A DNA stretch of 64,000 nucleotides from Changshengia sp963803165 (GTDB taxonomy: Bacteria > Chloroflexota > Dormibacteria > Aeolococcales > Aeolococcaceae). Shown one piece after another: positions 9,993 through 17,667 of the stretch. The notes below the pieces were generated by a model. It saw only the letters and a list, made by a program, of their open reading frames with translations. It did not search any database and was not told the origin of the DNA. The stretch's first letter is position 1. The number at the start of each line of letters is the position of its first letter. The stretch lies in contig CAWDLK010000004.1 of NCBI GenBank assembly GCA_963803165.1, positions 434,001-498,000 on the forward strand. The letters are read 5' to 3'. A program made the position numbers and the translations under genes.

Positions 9993-11402
9993 GTGACCGG
10001 CACCCCCATCCGGGTCACCGCCCTGGAGACCCCCGGGCTGGGGAACCGCTGCCACGTCGCGAGTGATGGCAGCGTCGCCGTGGTGGTGGACCCCCCGCGC
10101 GATGTCGACCGGTGCCTCGCCCTCTGCGGGCGCCTGGGCGCGCGCATCAGCTGGGTCCTCGACACCCACGTGCACAACGACTACGTGAGCGGGGGCCTCG
10201 AGCTGGCCCGGATGACGGGAGCCAGCTACGGTCTCGCCGCCGCCGAGAAGGTCGCCTTCGCCGGGCTGCGGACGGGCCTGGGCGAGGGCGACGTCGTCGA
10301 GACCGGGGCGATGCGACTGCGGGCGGTGCACACGCCGGGGCACACGGAGCATCACCTCGCCTTCGTGCTGAGCGAGGCGGCGACGGGCCGCCCACTCGCC
10401 CTCTTCAGCGGGGGCTCGTGGCTGCACGGGACCGCGGGACGGACCGACCTGCTCGGGGACGCCCTCACCGAGGGGCTCTCCCGGGCCCAGTGGGCGTCCA
10501 TCCGGCGGCTGGCGGCGGAGCTCCCCGACACCGTCGAGCTGAGACCGACCCACGGGTTCGGCAGCTTCTGCGCCGCCGGCGACACCCCGGGCGGTGAGCC
10601 CGGCACCCTGGGCGAGGAGCGCGCGGCCCAGGCTGCGCTGCGCCTCGACGAGGGGGCCTTCGTGCGCGAGCTCGTCGCCGGCTTCGTCGCCCACCCCCGC
10701 TACTACGCCCACATGGGGCCGCTCAACCGGCGAGGGCCGGAGCCGATCGACCTGCGACCCGCCCCGGACGCCGGGCCGCGGGAGCTGGCCCGCCGGCTGG
10801 CCTCCGGCGAATGGGTGGTCGACCTGCGCCCCCGCGCCGCGTTCGCCGCCGCCCACGCCGGGGGATGGATCAACCTCGAGGCGGGCGGCGAGTTCGCGAC
10901 CTACCTCGGCTGGCTCCTTCCCTGGGGCACGCCGGTGACGCTCGCGGCCGAGGATGCCGTCACCGTGGCCGACGCCCAGCGGGCCATGGCCCGGATCGGC
11001 GTCGACCGCCCGGCCGCGCAGGTGGCCCGGCCGTTCGAGGAGTGGACGGGGGAGGCGAGCCGGCGCAGCTACCCCCGGGCTCGCTTCGCCGACCTGGCGG
11101 CGGCGGGGAAGGGGCGGGCCGGCGCTCGGGTCATCGACGTCCGCCGGGACGACGAGTGGCGTGCGGGGCACGTCGCCGGGGCCCGCCACGTGCCCCTCGC
11201 CGACCTGAGCGAGCGCCTCGACGAGGTCAGGGAGCTGGGCGGTCACGGGCCCCTCTGGGTCCACTGCGAGGCCGGCTTCCGGGCCTCGATCGCGGCCTCG
11301 CTGCTCGACGCCCAGGGGGTCCCGGTGGTGCTCGTCGACGACAGCCTGACGGAGGCCGCCTCGGCCGGCCTCGAGCTCCGGAGGGGCAGCCCGCAGCGGT
11401 GA
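9993..11402 (+). CDS. CstB-like metallo-beta-lactamase/rhodanese fusion (persulfide metabolism)
   Basis: The 469 residues have three parts: an ETHE1-type metallo-beta-lactamase domain (about 1-230) with THVHNDYVSGG, HTPGHTEHH and PTHGFGS as iron ligands, a middle rhodanese fold that lacks the active cysteine (about 265-345, WVVDLRPRAAFAAAHAGGW), and a C-terminal rhodanese (about 370-465) with active cysteine in VHCEAGFRAS. This order matches CstB, a persulfide dioxygenase-sulfurtransferase that oxidises low-molecular-weight persulfides. The start is a GTG with GGGAG upstream. It is divergent from the ArsR gene, so the same regulator could affect it; that is inference. Confidence 0.86.
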   Translation: MTGTPIRVTALETPGLGNRCHVASDGSVAVVVDPPRDVDRCLALCGRLGARISWVLDTHVHNDYVSGGLELARMTGASYGLAAAEKVAFAGLRTGLGEGDVVETGAMRLRAVHTPGHTEHHLAFVLSEAATGRPLALFSGGSWLHGTAGRTDLLGDALTEGLSRAQWASIRRLAAELPDTVELRPTHGFGSFCAAGDTPGGEPGTLGEERAAQAALRLDEGAFVRELVAGFVAHPRYYAHMGPLNRRGPEPIDLRPAPDAGPRELARRLASGEWVVDLRPRAAFAAAHAGGWINLEAGGEFATYLGWLLPWGTPVTLAAEDAVTVADAQRAMARIGVDRPAAQVARPFEEWTGEASRRSYPRARFADLAAAGKGRAGARVIDVRRDDEWRAGHVAGARHVPLADLSERLDEVRELGGHGPLWVHCEAGFRASIAASLLDAQGVPVVLVDDSLTEAASAGLELRRGSPQR

Positions 11403-11468
11403 GGAGGGAGCCGGCCGGGGCCGGGGCCCGGGCCCCGGGCGTCGGCTTGAGTATCCTTGCCGATCGAT

Positions 11469-11545
11469 CCCAGGGTAGCCAAGCTGGTCAAGGCAACGGT
11501 CTGTAAAACCGTGTATCGCTGGTTCGAGTCCAGCCCCTGGGACCA
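11469..11545 (+). tRNA. tRNA-Tyr (GTA), archaeal-type identity features
   Basis: The cloverleaf folds cleanly: acceptor CCCAGGG (11469-11475) with CCCTGGG (11535-11541), D-stem GCC/GGC, anticodon stem ACGGT/ACCGT around loop CTGTAAA (anticodon GTA), T-stem GCTGG/CCAGC with TTCGAGT, discriminator A73 and an encoded CCA. Two features are wrong for a bacterial tRNA-Tyr: the variable region is only five bases (GTATC) rather than a long arm, and the first pair is C1-G72 rather than G1-C72. C1-G72, A73 and a short variable loop are what archaeal and eukaryotic TyrRS recognise. The matching synthetase gene begins 57 bases downstream. A TATCCT box at 11452-11457 may be its -10. Confidence 0.95.
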
Positions 11546-11601
11546 CCGCCCCGGTGCTACGGTCTCGTACCCGGGAGCCGCCGCGGCACCCCGCATCCGC
11601 C

Positions 11602-12759
11602 ATGACCACCCCGCCCTCCCCCGCCGCCCCCGACATCGCCCGCCGGGCGGCGCTGATCGAGCGCAACCTCGCCGAGCTGCTCACCCGGGAGGAGCTCCTC
11701 GAGCTGCTCGCCTCCGGGGAGCGGCTGCGGCACTACATCGGCTACGAGATCTCCGGCCGGGTGCACCTCGGCGGCGGTCTGGTGGCGATGGCCAAGGTCC
11801 GCGACTTCCAGGGGGCGGGGGTCGACTGCAGCATCCTGCTCGCCGACTGGCACACCTGGATCAACGACAAGCTGGGTGGCGACCGCGATCGCATCCGCCG
11901 GCTCGCCCTCACCTACTACGGGGAGGCGATGCGCGCCTCCCTCCTCTGCGTCGGCGGCGACGCGGCGGCGCTCCGGCTGGTGCTGGCCTCGGACGTCTAC
12001 GCCGACCCTGCCCGCGACTACTGGGCCACCGTCATCGAGGTCGCCAAGCACACCTCGGTGGCCCGCATGCAGCGGAGCGTCACCATCCTGGGCCGCCGGG
12101 AGGGGGAGCAGCACGACTTCGCCAAGCTCATCTATCCGGCGATGCAGGCGGCCGACATCTTCGCCCTCGGGGTGCACATCGCCCAGGCCGGCATGGACCA
12201 GCGCAAGGCCCACGTGGTCGCCCGGGACGTGGCCACCAAGATGAGGATCAATCCCCTCCGCGATGCCGCCGGCAGGACGGTCAAGCCGCTGGCGGCGCAC
12301 TTCCCGCTGCTCACCGGGCTGCTCAAGCCGGACCGCTGGCCGGTGCCCCCCGAGGATCGCGCCGAGGCGCTGGCGGCGATGAAGATGAGCAAGTCGAAGC
12401 CGCGCTCCGCGGTCTTCATCCACGACTTCCCCGACCAGATCAGAGCCAAGCTGCGCGGCGCCTTCTGCCCGCCCGAAGAGGTCGAGCTCAACCCGGTGCT
12501 GGACTGGATCGAGCAACTCTGCTTCGGCCTGGGAGACGCGGAGCTGCGGGTCGACCGCACGCCGGAGAATGGCGGCCCGGTCGTCTTCTACTCGGTCGCG
12601 GAGGTGCGGGAAGCCTACGCGTCCGGCTCGCTCCACCCCATGGACGCCAAGGCCGCCCTCGCCGACCGCCTGATCGACCGGCTCGAGCCCGCCCGCCGGC
12701 ACTTCGGCGATCCGGGCCGCGCCGCCGCCCTGGCCGAGATGGAGTCGCTGACCGCCTGA
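11602..12759 (+). CDS. tyrS: Tyrosyl-tRNA synthetase, archaeal/eukaryotic type
   Basis: Class I synthetase, 385 residues from the ATG at 11602. It aligns by eye with Methanocaldococcus TyrRS along its whole length and not with bacterial TyrRS: YIGYEISGRVHLGG (HIGH region), ILLADWHTWIND, IYPAMQAADIFALGV, AGMDQRKAHVVAR, KMSKSKPRSAVFI, IRAKLRGAFCPP and a C-terminal LHPMDAKAALAD. The tyrosine-pocket residues known from the archaeal enzyme (Tyr of YIGxE, Tyr of IYP, Gln of MQ, Asp of xxDI, Gln of QRK) are all present. There is no bacterial S4-like tail. A GTG 48 bases upstream is a possible alternative start. It is paired with the archaeal-like tRNA-Tyr immediately 5'. Confidence 0.93.
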   Translation: MTTPPSPAAPDIARRAALIERNLAELLTREELLELLASGERLRHYIGYEISGRVHLGGGLVAMAKVRDFQGAGVDCSILLADWHTWINDKLGGDRDRIRRLALTYYGEAMRASLLCVGGDAAALRLVLASDVYADPARDYWATVIEVAKHTSVARMQRSVTILGRREGEQHDFAKLIYPAMQAADIFALGVHIAQAGMDQRKAHVVARDVATKMRINPLRDAAGRTVKPLAAHFPLLTGLLKPDRWPVPPEDRAEALAAMKMSKSKPRSAVFIHDFPDQIRAKLRGAFCPPEEVELNPVLDWIEQLCFGLGDAELRVDRTPENGGPVVFYSVAEVREAYASGSLHPMDAKAALADRLIDRLEPARRHFGDPGRAAALAEMESLTA

Positions 12760-12765
12760 CCCGGG

Positions 12766-13795
12766 TCAGGGCGCGGCGGGGGCCGGGCGCAGCGCGGCGG
12801 CCAGCGCGGTGAGCTGCTCGCGGGTTCCCATCGCCACCACGATGTCGTCCGGGCTGAGCTCCTCGTCGTCGCCGGGGCCCACGCGCAGGGCGCCGTCCCC
12901 GGAGCGCAGGGCGAGCAGCACCGCGCCCGACCGGCGCAGCTCCAGGGCGGTGAGGGGGTGGACCGCACCTCCGCCGACCACCAGCTCCTCCACCCGCATC
13001 GACGTGTCCGCGCCCCCGACCAGCAGGTCGAAGGTGTCCACCACCGCGGGCTGCATCGCCAGCTCCGCCATCCGCCGGCCGCTCAGCGTGTACGGGCTGA
13101 CCACCCGGTCGGCCCCGGCGCGGCGCAGCTTCTCGGCCGAGTTCGGGCAGCGACGACCGGGCCACGATGTAGAGGTCGGGCCGGAGCGAGCGCGCGGTGA
13201 GCACGATGTAGACGTTGCGCTCGTCGGAGTCGACGGCGCTGATGAGGGCGCGGGCGCGACGGATGCCGGCCCGCTCCAGGATCTCGTCGCTGGAGGCGTC
13301 GCCGAGCACGTGCAGGACCCGGTCCTCCGCGACCCGGGCGAGCCCGTCGGGGTTCGACTCCACCACCACGAAGCCCTGCCCGGACTGGGTCAGCTCGATC
13401 ACCGCCTGGCGTCCGGTGCGCCCGTAGCCGCAGACGATGACGTGGTCCCGCGTCTCATCCAGCCGGTGCTGCACCCGTCGAGCCCTCCGGTGGTGCTGCC
13501 ACTCCCCGCTCGACAATAGCTCGACCAGCACGCTGAAGGTGTAGAGGAAGCCGATCACCCCCAGGGCGATCACCGAGATGGTGAAGCCCTCTCCGGCCGC
13601 GTCCAGCCGGTGCACCTCCTCGAAGCCAACTGTGCTCACCGTGATCACCGTCATGAAGAGCGCGTCGAGGAAGCTGTAGCCCGCGATCAGCATGTAGCCG
13701 GCGGTGCCGTAGGCGAGCAGCACCAGCAGCCCGACCAGGCTGACCGCCAGGCGGCGCAGCGGTCCGAGGGGATCGGGCAGGGGGTCAGCGGTCAC
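12766..13795 (-). CDS. Potassium channel with RCK domains, frameshifted
   Basis: Two-helix potassium channel fused to a cytoplasmic TrkA-N/TrkA-C gating module. From the GTG at 13795 the protein shows TM1, pore helix and selectivity filter TVSTVGFEE, TM2, then the nucleotide-binding fold CGYGRTGRQAVIEL. The frame is good to LYIVARSSLP (about 13148), after which the family sequence NSAEKLRRAGADRVVSPY continues one base further on and runs to the stop at 12766 with a TrkA-C domain. The sequence therefore carries one extra base near 13144 (context CCCGAAC on the minus strand). It ends six bases from the converging tyrS. Sequencing error or a young pseudogene are both possible. Confidence 0.85.
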
Positions 13796-13825
13796 GAGGT
13801 CGGACGCCGGCCACGTGCCCGTGGG

Positions 13826-14110
13826 TCAGCGATCGTCCTCGCTGGCCCGGCGCTGGGCGATCCGGTCACGGAGAGCGTCCTCCATCTCCCCCGAGCCACC
13901 CCCCTCCCGGCGCAGCCAGAAGGGGATCTTCTCGCCCCGCTTCTCCGCCTCCGCGGCACGCCGCTCCGCCTCCAGGTTCCGCCGCAGCGCGGCGTCGACG
14001 GCAGTCTGCAGCGGCACGCCCCCGGCGGTCAGGCCGGCGACCAGGTCGTCGGCGATGACCACCGCGTTGGGCGGCGGCGTGGAACCGAAGAGACGACCGA
14101 GGAAGGACAC
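13826..14110 (-). CDS. Small hypothetical protein (94 aa)
   Basis: I do not recognise a family. The protein starts MSFLGRLFG, has a short hydrophobic/amphipathic N-terminal half, then a charged helix rich in Glu, Arg and Ala (about residues 40-62) and an acidic-basic tail. No membrane segment or cysteine pair is seen. It ends 30 bases before the potassium channel start on the same strand, so the two may be cotranscribed. Confidence 0.55.
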   Translation of the reverse strand: MSFLGRLFGSTPPPNAVVIADDLVAGLTAGGVPLQTAVDAALRRNLEAERRAAEAEKRGEKIPFWLRREGGGSGEMEDALRDRIAQRRASEDDR

Positions 14111-14307
14111 GGCGGCGAGAGTCTAACCGGGCGGCGTGTCGGAGCGCCGGGCGCCGCCGCCGAGGGCGAGCGCTGGGCGCCCCGGAGCGTGCCCCGGACT
14201 GCTAGCGTCGTATCGGCACTGCGCGGTGACGTCTCCGGCAGCGCACCCGCGGCGTCTGGCGCACTCTGAACCGCCCAGCATGGTCGCAGGCCGCAAGGAG
14301 GCCGAAA

Positions 14308-15804
14308 CTGCCCGCGCTCGAACCCTACACCCGCCGGTTGCTCCGCCACGTGCGACCGATCGTCGTCGCCAACCGGGCCCCCCTCGTGCTGGAGCCGGAA
14401 GACCCGATCCTGGGAAGGCCCGAGCGCCTCGTCAAGGGGGCCGGCGGCCTGGTCACCGCCCTCGCGTCGCTGGCCGCCGAGACCGGGGCCCTCTGGGTGG
14501 CGGCGGCGCGTGACGATCAGGATCGCCGGCTCGCCGCGCGCGGCGACCCGGCGCGGCTCCGGACCACGGACGGGGCCGACTACCGGGTGGCGTTCGTCCA
14601 GCCCGCCCCGGCCGTCTACGACCTCTACTACAACGTCATCGCCAACCCGCTGCTCTGGTTCATCCAGCACTATCTCTGGGACCTGGCGCGGGAGCCCCTG
14701 GTGGACGCCTCGACCCGGCACGCGTGGCGCGAGGGCTACGTCGCGGTCAACCGGATGTTCGCCGACCGGGTGGTGCGCGAGGCGGCCGAGGGCGACCGTC
14801 CTCCCCTGGTGCTGATCCAGGACTACCAGCTGTACCTGGTGGCCCGGATGGTGCGCGAGCGGGTTCCCGAGGTGCGCCTCCAGCACTTCGTCCACATCCC
14901 CTGGCCGACCCCCCAGTACTGGAAGATCCTGCCCAAGCCGATCCGCGACGAGATCGTCCACGGGCTGCTGGGCAACGACATCGTCGGCTTTCAGACGAGC
15001 CGTGACGTGCGCAACTTCCTGCTCACCTGCGAGGAGAACCTGGGCCTCGGCGTCGACTTCCGGGAGGGGACCGTCTACTACCAGGGCCGCGCGGTGTGGG
15101 TCCGTCACTATCCGATCAGCATCGACATCCCCGAGTTCGCCGAGCTGGTGACCGATCCCCGGGTGCTGGACGAGGAGCGCAGGATCGAGTCCTGGCGGCC
15201 CGAGAAGCTGATCCTGAGGGTGGACCGCACCGACCTCAGCAAGAACATCGTGCGCGGGTTCCTCGCCTACGAGCGGATGCTGGAGACGCACACCGACCTC
15301 CGTCGACGGGTCCAGTTCTGGGCCTTCCTGCAGCCCAGCCGCCAGGACATCGGCGACTACCGCTCCTACCTGGGCAGCGTCCTCTCGGTGGCGGCCAGGA
15401 TCAACCGGCGCTTCTCCAGCGGAGGCTGGACGCCGATCCGCGTCGAGGTCGAGGAGAACATGCACAAGGCGATCGCGGCCTACAAGTGCTTCGACGTGCT
15501 GCTGGTCAACCCGATCTACGACGGGATGAACCTGGTCGCCAAGGAGGGCCCCCTCTGCAACACCCGCAACGGGGTGCTGGTGCTGAGCGAGAACGCGGGC
15601 GCCCACGAGGAGATCGGCGACTTCGCGCTCACGGTCAACCCCTTCGACATCGACGAGACCGCCGAGGCGCTGCTGCTCGGGCTGATCATGGAGGAGCCGG
15701 AGAAGGCGGCCCGGGCGGACCGGATGCGCGAGGCGATCCGGAGCAACGACCTCTCACGCTGGATCGGCAACCAGCTGCAGGACCTGCGCGAGCTGATCGG
15801 CTAG
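14308..15804 (+). CDS. GT20 glycosyltransferase, trehalose-6-phosphate synthase-like
   Basis: Retaining GT-B transferase of family 20, expected to join a nucleotide-activated glucose to a phosphorylated acceptor. Visible motifs: IVVANRAP (N-terminal), KGAGGLVTAL, YYNVIANPLLWFIQHY, HFVHIPWPTPQYW, RVDRTDLSKNI (phosphate-binding Arg/Lys), and DGMNLVAKEG. The usual VHDYHL is IQDYQL here, so an acceptor other than glucose-6-phosphate (for example glycerol-3-phosphate) is possible. No phosphatase domain or otsB neighbour is present. A perfect AAGGAGG (14295-14301) lies six bases before an in-frame CTG at 14308, which I take as the start; TTG at 14338 and GTG at 14350 have no such site. Confidence 0.85.
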   Translation: MPALEPYTRRLLRHVRPIVVANRAPLVLEPEDPILGRPERLVKGAGGLVTALASLAAETGALWVAAARDDQDRRLAARGDPARLRTTDGADYRVAFVQPAPAVYDLYYNVIANPLLWFIQHYLWDLAREPLVDASTRHAWREGYVAVNRMFADRVVREAAEGDRPPLVLIQDYQLYLVARMVRERVPEVRLQHFVHIPWPTPQYWKILPKPIRDEIVHGLLGNDIVGFQTSRDVRNFLLTCEENLGLGVDFREGTVYYQGRAVWVRHYPISIDIPEFAELVTDPRVLDEERRIESWRPEKLILRVDRTDLSKNIVRGFLAYERMLETHTDLRRRVQFWAFLQPSRQDIGDYRSYLGSVLSVAARINRRFSSGGWTPIRVEVEENMHKAIAAYKCFDVLLVNPIYDGMNLVAKEGPLCNTRNGVLVLSENAGAHEEIGDFALTVNPFDIDETAEALLLGLIMEEPEKAARADRMREAIRSNDLSRWIGNQLQDLRELIG

Positions 15805-15835
15805 CTCGCGCGGCGGCGCGCCCGGAGGTGAGGCG

Positions 15836-16027
15836 CTAGTGTCCCAGGCCCGCGAAGCCGGCCACGAAGAGCCACGAGACGACCGCGGCAACGGTCACCC
15901 AGAGGGCGATCAGCCCCGAACGCCGCGCAGCGAAGTCGCGGGCCCGCCGCTGGCGCAGCCAGCGTTCCCGGACCGCGAGGTCGTCGAGCCCGCTGGGCGC
16001 GGAGGGTCGTGGCGTGTCGGCCATCAC
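15836..16027 (-). CDS. Small membrane protein (63 aa), unknown
   Basis: Unrecognised. The N-terminal 40 residues are polar and basic (LRQRRARDFAARRSG) and the rest is one membrane helix (LIALWVTVAAVVSWLFVAGF). The ORF converges on the GT20 gene with 31 bases between the stops. Two methionines at the start make the exact first residue uncertain. Confidence 0.5.
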   Translation of the reverse strand: MMADTPRPSAPSGLDDLAVRERWLRQRRARDFAARRSGLIALWVTVAAVVSWLFVAGFAGLGH

Positions 16028-16337
16028 AGAGCTCCAACGGGACCGCGAACGGGATGGTTACGGGGCGAGGGGAGCGACCCACCGGCCGAGCCCGGCCCGA
16101 TCCGCTCTCGCGGCAGGCGGTGGAGGGGGGACATCGGCGGTAATGGTGGCACGATCGATGGGCCTTTCACCGAGCCGCCCCCGGCGATGGCCCGGTGCCG
16201 CGGCGGGAACGGCGGGATGGGCCCGATCGGTGCCGCCCCCTACCCGCCGGGATCGGCGGCTACCATTCGGACAGCGGGGAGCGCCGGGGTCCAGGGTCAC
16301 CACCGCCCAGCGCCACCCGGCACAGAGGTGACCAAGC
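16028..16337. other. Intergenic region upstream of the HspR-like gene
   Basis: About 310 bases without a supported gene. It must hold promoters for the small membrane protein (minus) and the HspR-like regulator (plus). I searched for the HspR operator core CTTGAGT-N7-ACTCAAG and did not see it. GAGGTG at 16325-16330 serves as ribosome binding site for the next gene. Confidence 0.4.
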
Positions 16338-16685
16338 CTGGCCGCTGCGCCTCACGCCTCGGGCCCCGAGCCGACCCGGCTCAGCCTCGACAAACCCATC
16401 TACACGATCAGCGTGGCGGCGGAGATCCTCGCGGTCCATCCCCGGACGCTGATGATGTACGAGCACCTGGGGCTGGTGGTGCCGCACCGGACCCCCACCA
16501 ACCGGCGGCGCTACTCGCAGCGGGACCTGCTCACCCTCCGGGCCGTCCAGCGGCTGACCAGGATGCACGGCCTCAACCTCAACGCGGCCCGCCATGTCAT
16601 CCGGCTGCTCCAGAGGCTGGACGCCCACCGGATCCCGCGGCCGGATTTCGTCGCCGACGTCGACATCGTCCACGTCCGCATCTGA
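16338..16685 (+). CDS. MerR-family regulator, HspR-like (copy 1)
   Basis: Winged-helix DNA-binding regulator close to HspR: YTISVAAEILAVHPRTLMMYEHLG, then NRRRYSQRDLLTLRAVQRL and GLNLNAARHVIRLLQRLD. It is about 115 residues, with no long effector domain. The segment LDKPIYTISVAAEIL is shared with copy 2 at 17258, so translation must begin before the GTG at 16413. In that frame a TGA at 16329-16331 closes the reading frame upstream, leaving a CTG at 16338, seven bases after GAGGTG, as the only plausible start. It ends 201 bases before the response regulator. Confidence 0.82.
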   Translation: MAAAPHASGPEPTRLSLDKPIYTISVAAEILAVHPRTLMMYEHLGLVVPHRTPTNRRRYSQRDLLTLRAVQRLTRMHGLNLNAARHVIRLLQRLDAHRIPRPDFVADVDIVHVRI

Positions 16686-16886
16686 TCCCCCCGGCGGCGC
16701 CGTCCGGCTCGATCACGCGAGGGCGCTCCGCTCATGGGAGGGTGCGCCCGGTCCTGGCCGCTGTCGGATTCGCGACCGGCAGATCCGATGGTGGGCTGCC
16801 GGAGGGGCGGGTTCGGCCCGGCTATACTGCCAGGGGTCTCCGGCTCGGCGGAGGCGTCTCCAGACGGAGGAGGGCAGGCGAAGGCG

Positions 16887-17273
16887 ATGGCGGACGAGGA
16901 CGCGGTCATCGACGTCCTCCTCATCGAGGATGACCGGGACACCCTCGAGATGTACCGGACCAAGCTGGAGCTGGACGGGTACAGGGTCGAGGTGGCGGTC
17001 GACGGGGTCGAGGGCCTGGAACGGGCCAAGCAGCTGCTGCCGGACATCATCTTCCTCGACGTGCGACTGCCCAAGAAGGACGGCTTCGAGGTCCTCCAGG
17101 AGCTGCGGAGCCACGGGCCCACGGCCGAGACGCCGGTGATCATCCTCAGCAACTTCGGGGAGAAGGACCTGGTGGACCGCGGCCTCAAGCTCGGAGCCCT
17201 GGAGTTCCTGGTCAAGGCGCAGACGTCGCCTCTGGCACTCTCCGAGGGGATCAGCGAGTGGCTGAAGGAGTAG
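16887..17273 (+). CDS. Single-domain response regulator
   Basis: CheY-like receiver of 128 residues with nothing attached. Key residues are visible: acidic pair in LLIEDDRD, phospho-acceptor Asp in IIFLDVRLPKKDG, Ser in IILSNFG and Lys in FLVKAQ. The start chosen is the ATG at 16887; the frame is open upstream but that part is not receiver-like. TATACT at 16823-16828 may be a -10 box. The stop overlaps the start of the second HspR-like gene by 16 bases, so they are translationally coupled. The output partner is unknown. Confidence 0.88.
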   Translation: MADEDAVIDVLLIEDDRDTLEMYRTKLELDGYRVEVAVDGVEGLERAKQLLPDIIFLDVRLPKKDGFEVLQELRSHGPTAETPVIILSNFGEKDLVDRGLKLGALEFLVKAQTSPLALSEGISEWLKE

Positions 17274-17617
17274 CCGGAGGCAGACCCGCGAGCGGCCCGC
17301 TGCCCGGCTCGCCGGGCCTGGACAAGCCCATCTACACCATCAGCGTGGCCGCCGAGATCCTCGAGACCCACCCGCGGACCCTGATGATGTACGAGAACGT
17401 CGGGCTGGTGGTGCCGCAGCGCACCTCGACCAACCGCCGCCGCTTCTCCCAGCGCGACATCTACAAGCTCCAGACCATCCAGAGCCTGACCCGTGAGCAC
17501 GGGGTCAACCTCACCGGCGTCCGCTACGTGCTGGCGCTGCTCAAGACGCTTCACGACCACGGCATCCCGCCTCCCGAGGCGCTCAAGGACATCGACGTCG
17601 CGGCGCTGAAGATATGA
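17258..17617 (+). CDS. MerR-family regulator, HspR-like (copy 2)
   Basis: Paralog of the gene at 16338, 119 residues from a GTG at 17258 with GAGGGG eight bases upstream. Motifs: DKPIYTISVAAEILETHPRT, LMMYENVGLVVPQRT, NRRRFSQRDIYKLQTIQSLT and GVNLTGVRYVLALLKTL. HspR represses chaperone operons in actinobacteria, but no dnaK, clpB or hsp20 gene is here. The overlap with the receiver gene suggests that phosphorylation of the receiver and this regulator act in one pathway; that link is inference. Confidence 0.85.
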   Translation: MAEGVAGGRPASGPLPGSPGLDKPIYTISVAAEILETHPRTLMMYENVGLVVPQRTSTNRRRFSQRDIYKLQTIQSLTREHGVNLTGVRYVLALLKTLHDHGIPPPEALKDIDVAALKI

Positions 17618-17667
17618 GCCGGCGCAGGTCGCGACGCTCGCCGGGTCGGGTCTGAGAAGCTCTCCTG

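Noticed and set aside
11469..11545. Reading the tRNA as a class II tRNA (Leu or Ser)
   Set aside because: The D-loop resembles those tRNAs, but the variable region is five bases and the anticodon is clearly GTA.
13140..13150. Programmed frameshift in the potassium channel
   Set aside because: No slippery sequence, stop codon or stimulatory structure is visible, and two other genes show the same kind of one-base offset without a shared motif.
16028..16337. HspR operator (HAIR element)
   Set aside because: The CTTGAGT-N7-ACTCAAG core is not present in either orientation.
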